The notes beneath the pieces are model-generated. The model did not search any database, was not told the DNA's origin, and saw nothing but the letters and a program-made list of their open reading frames with translations. This document shows positions 1-10,864 of a stretch of DNA of 41,585 nucleotides, piece after piece. The position numbers were made by a program, and so were the translations under genes. The stretch is taken from NCBI GenBank assembly GCA_009733775.1, contig WOGZ01000293.1:1-41585 (forward strand), in the 5' to 3' direction. This DNA comes from Alectoria sarmentosa (taxonomy: Eukaryota; Ascomycota; Lecanoromycetes; Lecanorales; Parmeliaceae). Each line of letters starts with the position of its first letter. The first letter of the stretch is position 1.

Positions 1-86
1 TCGTAAAAATCTTAAATCGTTTAATAACATAATTATATACTTTTGCGACGACTTTTATTAAATTTTATCGATTATCAAAGGCGTTA

Positions 87-216
87 TATGAGAATAATTC
101 GATTATTATTGAATTATAAATCAAAAAAATCGAGAATATCGCGCTTTATGATCGATACGCTTTATTTAATCTTATAAAAATCTATTATATCCTCGTTATA
201 AGATTTCGCTTTAATA
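87..216. repeat. Left terminal repeat of TRIM-like element
   Basis: This 130 bp repeat aligns along its full length to 698-827. The differences are mostly C/T or G/A transitions, consistent with RIP after insertion. Confidence 0.78.
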
Positions 217-697
217 ATTATTTCTCTCTTTAAAATCGCGCTCTCGCGATCTTAAAAAGAATTAATTCGAAAGTTTTATTTTAATTAACGATTTTCGTAA
301 AATCGATTTAAAACGCAATGCGTTATTTTATTCAAAAATGTTATCTCGAAACTTTTTATCTTAAAGATTTTTATAAAATATAAAATTTTAAAGACTTTTT
401 CGAAATATAAATTCGATATAATTACGTATATTAAAATTCGATATAATTATATATATCGAGATTCGATTATCGAATAAATTATTTAATTTTATTCGAACGA
501 AAGTCTTAAGATACGAAATTGTATCGCTTTTAAAAGTCGATATTCGATAAATCTAAAACTTTTATTCTTTAAAAAATGTTTTTTTGATTCATATATAACG
601 AACTCGAACTCTCGAAATCAAGAAATTAACGAATATATTTCGCAATAATTAATCTTTTCGAGGTTAATCAAGCTTCGAAATTTTAGCGCGATATAAT

Positions 698-827
698 TGT
701 GAGAATAATTTAATTATCATTAAATTATAAGCTAAAAAAATCGAAGATATCGCGCTTTATAATCGATACGTTTTATTTAACTTTATAAAAATTTATTATA
801 CCCTCGCTATAAAATTTCGCTTTAACA
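698..827. repeat. Right terminal repeat of TRIM-like element
   Basis: This is the partner of 87-216. It retains the TG...CA ends lost in the left copy. Confidence 0.78.
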
Positions 828-1610
828 CATTAAATCAAAACGTATCGTTATATTTATTTTAAAAATCTCATATTTAGAAAATCATATTTAAATTCTTAAA
901 CTTACGAAAAATATAAAGCTTCGCAATTTAAATTTAATTAAACAAAATCGTGTTAATATAAAAATATTCGCAAATAATTTTTTAAATATAAATAATAAAA
1001 CTTTAGTAAATATAAAAAAACGAAAAATTATCGATTAATTTATCGATTAATTATTAAATAATATTATTATAAACTTCATTAATGTTATTTATCGCGACTT
1101 AAATTTATATTAAACATTTGATTTTTACATTTTTAAGACGATTTTTTGCACTTTTAATAAAAACGTTATTCGATTCAATAATCAAATTTTTAATAAATTC
1201 TTTAAAATTAAAATGATATATATTAATCGTGATCAAGTCGTTAACGAAGAAAATAATTTTCTTTTATTTATCGAATTAATAAACGTTTTTGAATTAATCT
1301 TTTTCTTATTTTATTATTTAAAGTTGAAAAAGAGTTATATAATAATGTTATTAAGAAATTTATAACAATTATAAAGTTTATATAATGAAACACATTTATA
1401 AGTTAAGCATATTAAATTTAAAATACTCGATTATCGCATTTTTGAAAACGAATATAACGATAAACGTTATTATATATCACGCATATCTTTTGCTCCGCTC
1501 GATTCGAACAATTTATATATTTTCTTTCGACGCATTTAATATTCAATTCATTTAATCTTTAATATAACGATTAATAAATCGCAAAATCAATTTTTATAAT
1601 AAGTCGATTT

Positions 1611-1814
1611 TATTATAAGCGTATCCTATATCCTTAATAAGACTAATTTCTCTTTAACATCACATTTTTTTAACATTATTCGATTGAACTTAACGTGACT
1701 TGGCAGAGGCATTTATTTTCATATAAATGTTTTCTTTTTATATATATACTTTCTTTTCACTTAATTGTCTTATTCAATACACTCATATAATATAACTTTA
1801 TATTGATTTTGACA
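1611..1814 (+). repeat. 5' LTR of Ty3/gypsy element
   Basis: This 204 bp sequence aligns end to end with 8508-8711. The ends were originally TG...CA; the TG has become TA. A conserved core, GTGACTTGGCAGAGGCAT, is intact in both LTRs. The remaining differences are mostly transitions. Confidence 0.93.
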
Positions 1815-2899
1815 TTACAATTAAATCATCTCACTTATTTCATTCGTATTAATTGACGAATTTAAAGAATCATGCTGATAGAGGCTTTATCAAGACATAA
1901 AAACTATTAAAATATCGTATTTCTAAATTAGATCACTTACGACAATTGAAATTTAAATAACTCGCATTGAGATAGCGATTCGCCTTATTAACAATGACGA
2001 GTATAAGAAAGATATTAAAACATTCGTTTAATTAACGAATCGAAAGAAATAATCACACATCATTTTTATATAACTCAAGTTAAGATAACATCGATCATAT
2101 CGTTCGAAAAATCATCATCAAAAATACTCAAATCTTTCACGACATCATCATCGAATAAAAAACCACGATTTTATAATCTTTTAAAGTTTTTCTTCTTCAC
2201 TCCGCATTATCAAGTTTTTTCGCACGAAATTAACGACGATATAATAAATATTTTTTACATAAATGACGGAACTAAAAAAACGTTATTCAATTAACACATT
2301 GTTTTTATAAGAACTTAATAAATGAATAAACGATTAAATAGCACCCTTTATTGTTTTTTATATACTAAAATCAAATTTCTTTATCACACGAAAATTATTA
2401 AACATTTTAAATGAGAATTGTTAACACTCTTTTTTGTTATAATACTTTTTAATATTACATTTTTCGAAGTATTTAAATCTCTCTTCTTCTTTATCTTTTT
2501 TATATTCTTTTTTATCGATAACCTTTATCGAAATGAAAAAAAAAAAACACATTTAAGATCTTTTGAACAAAATTAATAAACGTCGTATCTCAATCATATT
2601 TAAAGATTTCGAAGATCTCTTTTAACATTATGAATCAAACTTATAATACATCTTTATCAATGAGCAATTATTACATTAAGCGAAAGCTACATTTACGAAG
2701 TTTCTTAATATATTAAATCAACTTCGTTTTAAACGAAACGACTTTCGCGAATTTTTATTTCGTTTTCATAAGATTATTATCAATAAAGACGAAATCATGA
2801 ATTTTTTATATTAATCGAAGCAAATAATTTAACAATTGAATAATATTGCTTATAATTAATAAAAGCAAATAATACAATTGCAACGAAAAATCAATATAA

Positions 2900-3816
2900 T
2901 GAAGTTTCAATCATTGAAAAAGAATTTAAAGAAGAATTTAAAAAACGAACTTTTTTATAATAAACTCAAGAATCGACCTATATCGAAAAAGAATAAGTCT
3001 TTTAAACTATTTAATTCTTTTATCTTTACGAATGAAAAGAGTTTTATATAAAACGATTAATCTTTCAAAATAAATCACAAATTTATTGTTAATCATGATT
3101 GATATTTTACTGCTAAGTTCAAGCTAATTTATATTATTTTTAAATTAAAAGAAAAAGCTTTAAAACAGATCATAAGACGTCGATTAAGAAATTATTCAAA
3201 CTTATATCAATTTTATAAAGAAATAATGAATGATTTAATTAATATTTACGAAAACTCTGATCGATAAGACAATGCTAAACGACAATATAACTTCCTTCAA
3301 TAAGATATTATATTTTTCATAAAATTCTACGTCGACTTTATTCGATTTAATTAGATTATTAATAAAGACAAAGATAATATGATATGATATTTACGTTTAA
3401 AGATTCGTGAAGGTCTACGAAAGAATTAAGACGCATATGAAGATTTTAACGAATTAACATCTATTAAAAAATATTTACGAAAATTGAATAACATTCAACA
3501 TGCTAAATATGAAAAAAAATCTAAAACATTCACATTTAAGACTATATTTTCAATAAGAAAATCAATTATTTTAATAACGAGAATTACTCGCATTATAATA
3601 GCATTTATAAAATCTATTATATTAATCTCATCTATTAAAGCTAAAGTCGAAGTCGATGTTAAGAAGTTTATATATTACAATTGCAATCAAGCTAAACACA
3701 TTAAACGTGATTGTTTTCAATCGAATAAGAAAATTACTCGAATGCATGTTATAAAAATGAATAATGACGATGACGATGATCTGAAAGACTCTTCGAATAA
3801 CTCGAGAAAAGATTAA
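2900..3816 (+). pseudogene. gag: Relic gag of the Ty3/gypsy element
   Basis: The decayed capsid gene of the chromovirus. A Gag-like helical region can be followed from about 3190 through several in-frame stops. From 3484 the frame is open for 110 codons and ends at 3816. A CCHC zinc knuckle lies near 3673-3714, reading YNCNQAKHIKRDC; the first cysteine of the C-X2-C-X4-H-X4-C pattern is replaced by tyrosine, a single G-to-A change. An acidic Asp/Asn run follows the knuckle. The 5' end of gag is too mutated to place. Upstream internal sequence (1815-2900) holds no clear frame. Confidence 0.75.
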
Positions 3817-3879
3817 TCTCTTTTAAAATCACGGTAAAAGGTAGTACGAACGTGTGTTTAACGAATATTTTAAATGATT

Positions 3880-6800
3880 TCTTAACACGACATTTTTTTC
3901 GAATGACAACTACGTTATCATCATAAAATCGATAAATAACACTTACGAATTTTCTTATAAATTGCGGATGCATTGAAATCTACATCGTTATTAATGAAAT
4001 TATTATATTTGAAATATATAAACGCTTACAAATCGAGCCTTATTCTCTTTTCAAATCAAAATTATTATGAAACTATAATAAGCGATTGTTTAAACAACTT
4101 ATCACTCATTATCTTTTATTTACTTTAAATATACACGATTATAAAAAAGAATCTTGCTTTATTTTTATCGCTTCATTAAAATAACACGATTTAATTCTCA
4201 AAAAGTTATAAATGAATAAGTATAAGATAATACTCAATATGTTAAAAGATAAAGTGTTGTTTATGTTTAAACGATATAAACATGACGATAACAAGACATT
4301 AACATTTAAGAATTTATCGTTTCTATCAAAAACACCATCTATTATCATTATACGATCTTTTAAATCTATTACTAAAAATGAATCGAATAAAGATAACTTC
4401 GATATAAATCATTTTAAAAACATCTTAAATAAGAAAAGGTCGACATCAACACTTAAAGCACTCAAAGAAAAGATGATCAAGAAGTTTAATCTCATCGATA
4501 TTATTGAAATTAACGCATCGACCTACTATCATTTAATTCGAAACAAAAAAAATAAACTCTTTTCTTTAACAATGAATGAGATTTACGATATTTTCAATAA
4601 GCCTCTCGAGGTTATATCACAATTATAATAAAATAATCGCATATTAATTAATAAATTATGTTTATGCGACTTCGAAATCAAATATAAGAAGTGTTATAAA
4701 TTATACATATCGAAGAACGCTCAAATCAATAATGCTGAGACCCTCACTTCTTAAAAGGTTCTTAACAAACTTTCTGTGAATTATCATAACTATATAAATG
4801 TTTTTGATAAATCACAAGCGAACATATTATCTTCACATCGTTTTTATAATCACAAACTAAAATTTGCTAAAAAAGCAAACAAAAATACATTATCTAAAAA
4901 TCGAATTTATTCATTATCAGGTCATAAACTCGAACAAATCAAAAAATATTTAAACGAACATCTTAAGAAAGAATTTATCGTATCTAATTATGCTTCATTT
5001 GTCTTATTTATTTTATTTACTAAAAAATCAAATGAAGGCTTACGATTTTATATAAATTATCGAAAGCTAAACGCTATCATTAAAAGGAATCGATATTTTA
5101 TTTCATTAATAAATGAGATTTTGATAAGAATATAAGGCTGCAAATATCTTACGCGATTTAACATTATCGCTATTTTTAATAAGCTTCGAATGCATTTCGA
5201 TAATAAAAACTTTATTATATTTGTCACATTTTTTAAAGCATATAAATATCGAGTGCTCTTATTTAAATTAATAAATGACTCTACTATCTATCAGCAATAC
5301 ATAAATAACATTCTCTTCGAATATTTAAATAACTTTTATCAAGCATATTTAAATGATATTTTTATTTATAGCAAGATTAAAAAGAAACACATTCAACATA
5401 TTCGACTGATTTTTCAAAAGTTATGAGAAATCGACTTATAGATGAACATTTTCAAATGCGAATTTCATATATAAAAGATCAAATTTTTAAACCTTCTCAT
5501 ATTTATCGATGAATTACAAATAAATTTAATTAAAATACAAACCGTCGTCGATTGAATATAACTTACAAATCTAAAACAAATATAAGCTTTTATCGACTTT
5601 TATAATTTTTATAAAAGGTTTATAAAAGACTTCTCGAAGATAATCAAACCGATAATTCGTTTTATAAAAAAAAATGTCATTTACGAATAATCACCCGCCT
5701 ATCAAAAAGCCTTTATTTAATTAAAAATCAACGTTACACGAGCTTTTACTTTACGACATTTCGATAAATTCAAAAAAACAATTCTGAAAACGAATTTTTT
5801 CGATTATATTAATAAGAGAGTATTATCACAATATAATGATAAAGAAATATTACATTCAATGACCTTTTATAATAAAAACCTAATTTCGATCGAATGCAAT
5901 TATCAAATCTACGATAAGAAATTATTCGTTATTATTCGATATTTAAAACATTAACGACTCGAGTTGAAATGTATCGATATTCTAATCAAGATATTCACGA
6001 ATCACAAAAATCTTATATATTTTATTGAAGAACGTGACTTAAATCGTCATCAAATTAAATACCTCGATATGTTATCCGAATATAACATCAAAATCATTTA
6101 TCGTTCGAGACCACAAAATCTCAAGGTTAATGCTCTCACTCGAATAATTAAATGCAAACCTATCAATTTTACGAATAAACGACTCAAATAACAACATCAG
6201 ATTATTTTTACATCAAATCGTTTAAATCTCGATAATATCGAATTCGAGATTAATGTTATTAATAATCTTTTTTATTATAAAATGTTCGAAACGAATAAAA
6301 TCGATAACGAATATAACGAAATACGCGAGATAATTATTAATGATAAAAAGAAATTAAAAAATATTACATTTAATAAATGCGCTATCACAAACGATATTCT
6401 TTATCACAAAAATCGCTTATAAATATTTAAGTTTATATACACGATTATTATTTAAAAAATACACGATTAATTTATATATAATTATTTAAAAATCGTTTAT
6501 ATATATAAATTATTCAAGCGAGAATATTATTAAAAAAGTATAAAAATAATAATTATTATATATGTTAATAATTGTTATATTTGCAAAAGAATTAAAGCTT
6601 TTAAATATCGTGAATATAATTTATTATAATTATTCTCAATTTCACAAAAACGTTAATAAAACATTTTTATAAATTTCATCGTCGATTTATTATTATTAAA
6701 AGATTATAACGTTATATGAATTATAATAAATCGTTTAATTAAAAAGCGTCACTACGTATTATGCACGACGAAAAATAATAACACATCTACTAAAAACATT

Positions 6801-7750
6801 ATTGAAATGCTCATCAAAAAAGTCTTTCGTATACACAAATTATTAACATCAATAATGTTCGATCGAGACCCACAATTTATTATTACAATATGAAAATCTT
6901 TTTGCAAAAGACTCGATATTTAAACTAAACTATTTACGATCTTTCATTTTAAAATAAATAAACAAACGAAACGAAGCAATCAAGACTTAAAACGTTATTT
7001 GCGTATTTATTACAATCATATATAGAACGATTAAATTAAATAAATACTCATAATCGAATTTGCGAACAATAATAATGTTTTAATCTTTATTAATGTGTCG
7101 CTCTTTTATACAAATAAAGGTTTTCATTTTTATATAAACTTTAACCTTAATACTATTAATTACGCTATCACTCGAAAACGTTTTAATGCTATAAAAGTAA
7201 AAAATATTATCGATTATATACAAGATATCCTCGTTTGCATACGCGACAACTTGAATAAAATACAATTTGCGATAATCGAACAAATTAATCGTTATAAAAA
7301 AGATATAACGTTTAAAAAAAACGATTTCGTCTTTTTTAATAACAAAAACATCGTTATTAATAAATTATTTAAAAAATTAAACGACAAAATGTTCGATTTA
7401 TTTAAAATCATATTTATTATCGATTCTTTTTACAAATTGAAATTATTTAAAATTATAAAAATTTATAACGTTTTTCATTTTAAACTCTTAAATCTCGTTA
7501 TTATTAATTCATTATTTAATTAAAAAAACTCTTTTTCTCAAACTATTATCGTCAAAAATAAAAAATAAAAAAATAATTAAAAACATATTAAATTTAAAGA
7601 AATTATGAAATCGTTTTAAATATAAAATTAAATAAAAAGACGTTGATAAAGATCTCAATTAATATAATATTAACGAAAATGAATTCGATAATGCAAAGAA
7701 CGTAATGAAAGACTTTCACAAAAAATATTTAAATAAGTCAAAATAAAAAG
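3880..7750 (+). pseudogene. pol: Relic pol: protease, RT, RNase H, integrase, chromodomain
   Basis: Domains appear in order across several frames. The aspartic protease lies near 3940-4060, with the DSG active site read as N-C-G at 3960-3968. The protease-RT linker is open at 4212-4628. Reverse transcriptase is at 4776-5426, including the stretch FYINYRKLNAI and a catalytic YLDD box changed to YLND. RNase H and connection sequence follow at about 5740-6191. Integrase runs about 6240-7523, with a zinc-binding remnant (CYICKRIKA) near 6570, a DDE core, and a C-terminal GPY/F-like region read KLNDKMFDLFKII. A chromodomain-like stretch lies at about 7605-7743 (motifs FKYKIK and VMKDFHKKY). Stops are TAA/TGA at expected Gln and Trp positions. 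No functional product is possible. Confidence 0.88.
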
Positions 7751-8492
7751 ATTAAATATTATTCGATTGGGTTAACGATTAATTTATAAAAAGACCTCAT
7801 TATTCACTCTTCCTCTTTTTTTTTTCTTTCTCACAATCGTCGTTGTTATAACAGATAATGACGATTATATATAATTTTCGACTATTGTGCGTGCGTCTTC
7901 ACGTCATTTTTTTAACAACAAAATCGATCGATATCGACGACGATAACGTGTCGATTCAAGGCTTAAACGAACACGCGACCTTCATTATCCACAATATAGA
8001 CATTTTTTAAAACCTCTTAACGTCGTCTTAAGACCTCGCTATCGTTATTATTAATCTCATTCAATATTATATATATAACAACTTATAAAGAAAGATTACT
8101 CAGAACATTATCAAAACGCATATGAACTTCAAATAAGATTTAGCGCCTACGGCTCGGTTCGGTTCGAAAAACCTCGTTTAATCATATCGCTTAATTTCTG
8201 CGATTCTTTCTCCGCTCGAAATATGAAATATCAAATGACATTAAATACTTAAATGCTTCGACGACGATCATAACGTTAATTCTTTATCAAATCACGTTAT
8301 TCTTAAACGTTTAAAATGACAAAACATCATAATATCGACGATATTATAAACGAATTTCTCACGATATATTACTATCGTTGTTGTCGCCAGCTTTCTTCAA
8401 TTGAAAATAATTATTAATTAAATGTTTCGAAGATATAAGGCAAGTTATAAACATATTTCTCCGATCTTTATAGCGCTGAGACATCGCTTTTT

Positions 8493-8504
8493 AAGAGAGG
8501 AAAA
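8493..8504 (+). promoter_or_regulatory. Polypurine tract of Ty3/gypsy element
   Basis: The run AAGAGAGGAAAA ends three bases before the 3' LTR. This is the expected place and composition for the plus-strand priming tract of an LTR retrotransposon. Confidence 0.7.
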
Positions 8505-8507
8505 TAA

Positions 8508-8711
8508 TGTTATAAACGTACCCTACATTTTTAATAAAGCTAATTTTTTTTTAACATCACATTTCTTTAACATTACTCGATTGAGTTTAGCGTGACTTGG
8601 CAGAGGCATTTGTTTTCATATAAATATCTTTTTTCTATGTATATACTTTCTTCTCACTTAGTTGTCTTATTCAATACACTCATATAATATAACTTTATGC
8701 TGATTCTAACA
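8508..8711 (+). repeat. 3' LTR of Ty3/gypsy element
   Basis: The partner of 1611-1814. It retains TG...CA ends and is followed directly by the GATTT duplication. Confidence 0.93.
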
Positions 8712-9015
8712 GATTTATGTTTATAATCGAAAGTCTTCGTTTATAATTAATTATATATAATTTTAAATCAAGTTATTAATAAAGTCGATTTATTTATTAT
8801 GATTTCAGGCGATTTATCAAAAAGATAACCGAGTCACCCGGTCAAATGTATCAGAAATAAGGTTATTAAACAGGTGCTTTTTACATAGCAATAAAAATAA
8901 ACCATATACGCATAGAAAAGCAAGCAGAGTCCGCTTGACCGGCGTTACTTAAATCCGTTCCGCCTTCATTTTCCTTGAGTATCATGAATTTAATTCATGG
9001 ACCTTGACTTGATAG

Positions 9016-9023
9016 TATATAAA
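9016..9023 (+). promoter_or_regulatory. TATA-like box upstream of ATP12
   Basis: TATATAAA lies 72 bases before the ATP12 start codon, at the very end of the sequence shared with the inverted repeat copy. The position fits a core promoter element, so part of the ATP12 promoter may be repeat-derived. There is no transcript evidence. Confidence 0.35.
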
Positions 9024-9094
9024 CCGCTTAGATTTCCATCTCGCGGTCAAGGGGCGAATAGGATACTTAGCATACAATCAGAGTAAGGACGATC

Positions 9095-10335
9095 ATGAAG
9101 CGCATTGCACCTTTGGCATCTTCGCCCTTGTTTCACACATCTTGCAGGACCGTGCCGTCCCCCTGTCCTCCCACGCTCCTCCAATGCCTCCACACCACCC
9201 TCCCTCGAAGCGCCACTCCTCTGCCCATTACTGCCACTGGTCCTCCTCCAGCAGCCCCTCGACCGACAGCATCCCACTATGGCGAACGAGTCGATCGACG
9301 GCGACGGCAAGCCGAGCTGCTCAAGCGCGGACAAGACATGAGAGCAAGTCACATGAAGCCTGGGACCGCTATAAAGAAGCGATTTTGGAGAAATGTGAGT
9401 GTGCAGACCGATCATGGTATGACTCAATCTCACTGCGATCAATCTCACCTGTTCCTCCTCTTTCATGTCTATAGACAGCACTTTGCTGACATGTCTGCTT
9501 TTCTATAGAGAATAACCTCCTAGTCAGCCTCGACGACCGCGCTCTTCGCACTCCTACGACCAAAAACCCCCTTACCATTCCCCATTCAAAGCCACATCTC
9601 GCAACCGCACTAGCTCTAGAATGGGATCTTCTTGTCTCCGCCCACCAGGCTACCCGCTCCCATCTCATCCCACTGACCTCCATTAGCGCCCGCGCCCACG
9701 TCATCGGCCTCGAAGATAGAGAGAACCAGAGCGCCGCATCTTCCGGGACAGGCATACGCTACGACATTATAAACATGCTGCTACGATATCTCGATACTGA
9801 TACACTACTTTGCTGGGCTCCTGCCTCTACCCCAACGAATCCGTCAGATAAGAATGTCAGAGGAGAATCATTGAGAGACCTGCAAGTCCGGACTGCAAAA
9901 CCGATCCTGTCGTATCTGGCGCAAAATGTATGGCCAGGTGTTGAATTGAAACCTACGCTTGACAACGGGTCTATACTACCAACCTCACAGCCTGCAGCCA
10001 CGCGCGCCGTCATAGAAGGGTGGATGGCTGGTTTGCCAGCTTGGGAGCTTGTGGGGCTTGAAAGAGCTGCATTAGCTGGCAAAAGTCTGTGCGTTGCAGC
10101 TCGATTGGTGTGTGAATGGAGCGAATACTTGAAGCTGGGAGGCATGCAAGGAGAGGCATGGGAAAGATTCGGCATCGAAGAGGCTGCCAAGGCGTGTAGT
10201 CAAGAGGTTATATGGCAGACAGGAAGATGGGGAGAGGTGGAGGATAGCCATGATGTGGATAAAGAGGATCTGAGGAGGCAGTTTGGGAGTGTCGTACTGG
10301 TTGTGAGTGGGATTGGGAATACAACCCACCCATAG
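9095..10335 (+). CDS. ATP12: ATP12, mitochondrial F1-ATPase assembly chaperone
   Basis: ATP12-family protein. In yeast, Atp12 is a matrix chaperone that binds the F1 alpha subunit before assembly of ATP synthase. Model: exons 9095-9416 and 9509-10335, with a 92 bp intron (GTATGA donor, GCTGAC branch site, TATAG acceptor), giving 382 residues. The other donors in the region (9395, 9401) break the frame or fit the family less well. The N-terminus (about 1-45) is rich in Arg, Ser and Pro with almost no acidic residues, as in a matrix presequence. The family body follows: KKRFW, then LALEWDLLVSAHQA and IPLTSISARA, then a C-terminal helical region ending GEVEDSHDVDKEDLRRQFGS. The gene is convergent with the next one. 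Its start codon is only about 70 bp from the RIP-affected repeat. Confidence 0.9.
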
Positions 10336-10864
10336 ATGGTATTGGCAGCGTTTGAAGCATTGCATGGGCCTGCGTAAAGGAAGATGAGCTAGGCTTGTAC
10401 ACGACAGACAGGGGTAAGCTATACCAGATCACCCACAGCGCCCCGTATGGGAAGGTGTCTCAGGGGGAGGGGGGGGGAGACTCTTTTTGAGGGCCACAAC
10501 ATGGAATTTGCCAAGCCGCTATAGCTGCCTTTGTACGAAAGGAAATCATGGAACCAAGATACTGGACTTCTGCAGGCAGCCAATCCTTTCAGATCGAGTG
10601 GTTTTACCTTTTGATTTGCAAGACGGCGCGTTGTATTGAATCATCTCCTCGACGGCTTTCCAAGGTTCCACCTAGAGCTTTGTATCCTGACTTGGTTGGA
10701 CTCGATCGACCACTTGGCAAATGCAGCACTTGACACCATGACGGATCACCGCCAGAAACAACAGAGCGGCTTTCGGACAATGGGAGGAGATGAAAGCCAT
10801 CATCAATGATCACACTTGCTGGAATGATGGATCATACAGGATGACGGCTAGCTGGGGTCCTCCT
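10336..10864. other. Intergenic region between convergent genes
   Basis: Contains the 3' flanks of ATP12 and of the unknown protein. The only notable feature is a G-rich run near 10464-10480. Short open frames here have no recognisable content. Confidence 0.6.

Larger units (their letters stand above)
87..827. mobile_element. TRIM-like element with 130 bp terminal direct repeats
   Basis: Two 130 bp direct repeats (87-216 and 698-827) enclose about 480 bp with no coding sequence. The right repeat begins TG and ends CA; the left has TA and TA, as expected after RIP of the same ends. The flanking pentamers are CGTTA (82-86) and CATTA (828-832), a target-site duplication differing by one G-to-A change. 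The inverted copy of the host repeat has a single copy of this site at 40771-40775 and no insertion. Short LTRs, 5 bp duplication and non-coding interior fit a terminal-repeat retrotransposon in miniature. A primer-binding site was not identified. Confidence 0.78.
1611..8711 (+). mobile_element. Ty3/gypsy chromovirus, RIP-inactivated, full length
   Basis: A 7,101 bp LTR retrotransposon bounded by 204 bp LTRs and a perfect 5 bp target duplication GATTT (1606-1610 and 8712-8716). Relic domains run in Ty3/gypsy order: gag with a zinc knuckle, protease, reverse transcriptase, RNase H, integrase, and a C-terminal chromodomain that marks it as a chromovirus. Reading frames are broken throughout by TAA and TGA where Gln and Trp codons would stand, so it is dead by RIP rather than by large deletion. 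It sits inside the left host repeat. The empty site is preserved at 39994-39998 in the inverted copy. Bases 7750-8492 are non-coding 3' internal sequence. Confidence 0.93.
1..9024 (+). mobile_element. Host repeat, left copy, interrupted by two insertions
   Basis: This is an unidentified AT-rich repeat whose own sequence is 1-86, 828-1610 and 8712-9024. The rest is a TRIM-like insertion (87-827) and a Ty3/gypsy insertion (1611-8711). The assignment rests on reverse-complement similarity to about 39690-40862, where the same sequence runs without either insertion; differences are mainly C/T and G/A. The repeat runs past the left edge of the window. Its inner end is near 9024, after an 8 bp-arm palindrome (8983-8999). 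No protein family is recognisable in the visible part. A frame on the minus strand around 1110-1270 reads openly in this copy and is shared with the right copy. The last 200 bp (about 8820-9024) are clearly less mutated than the rest. Element class is unknown. Confidence 0.8.

Noticed and set aside
9047..9481. 144-codon minus-strand frame over the ATP12 5' end
   Set aside because: It is antisense to ATP12 exon 1, which has clear family sequence; its own translation has no motif.
10464..10480. G-rich run as a possible quadruplex or terminator
   Set aside because: It is a single short run without the four-tract pattern and has no functional context.
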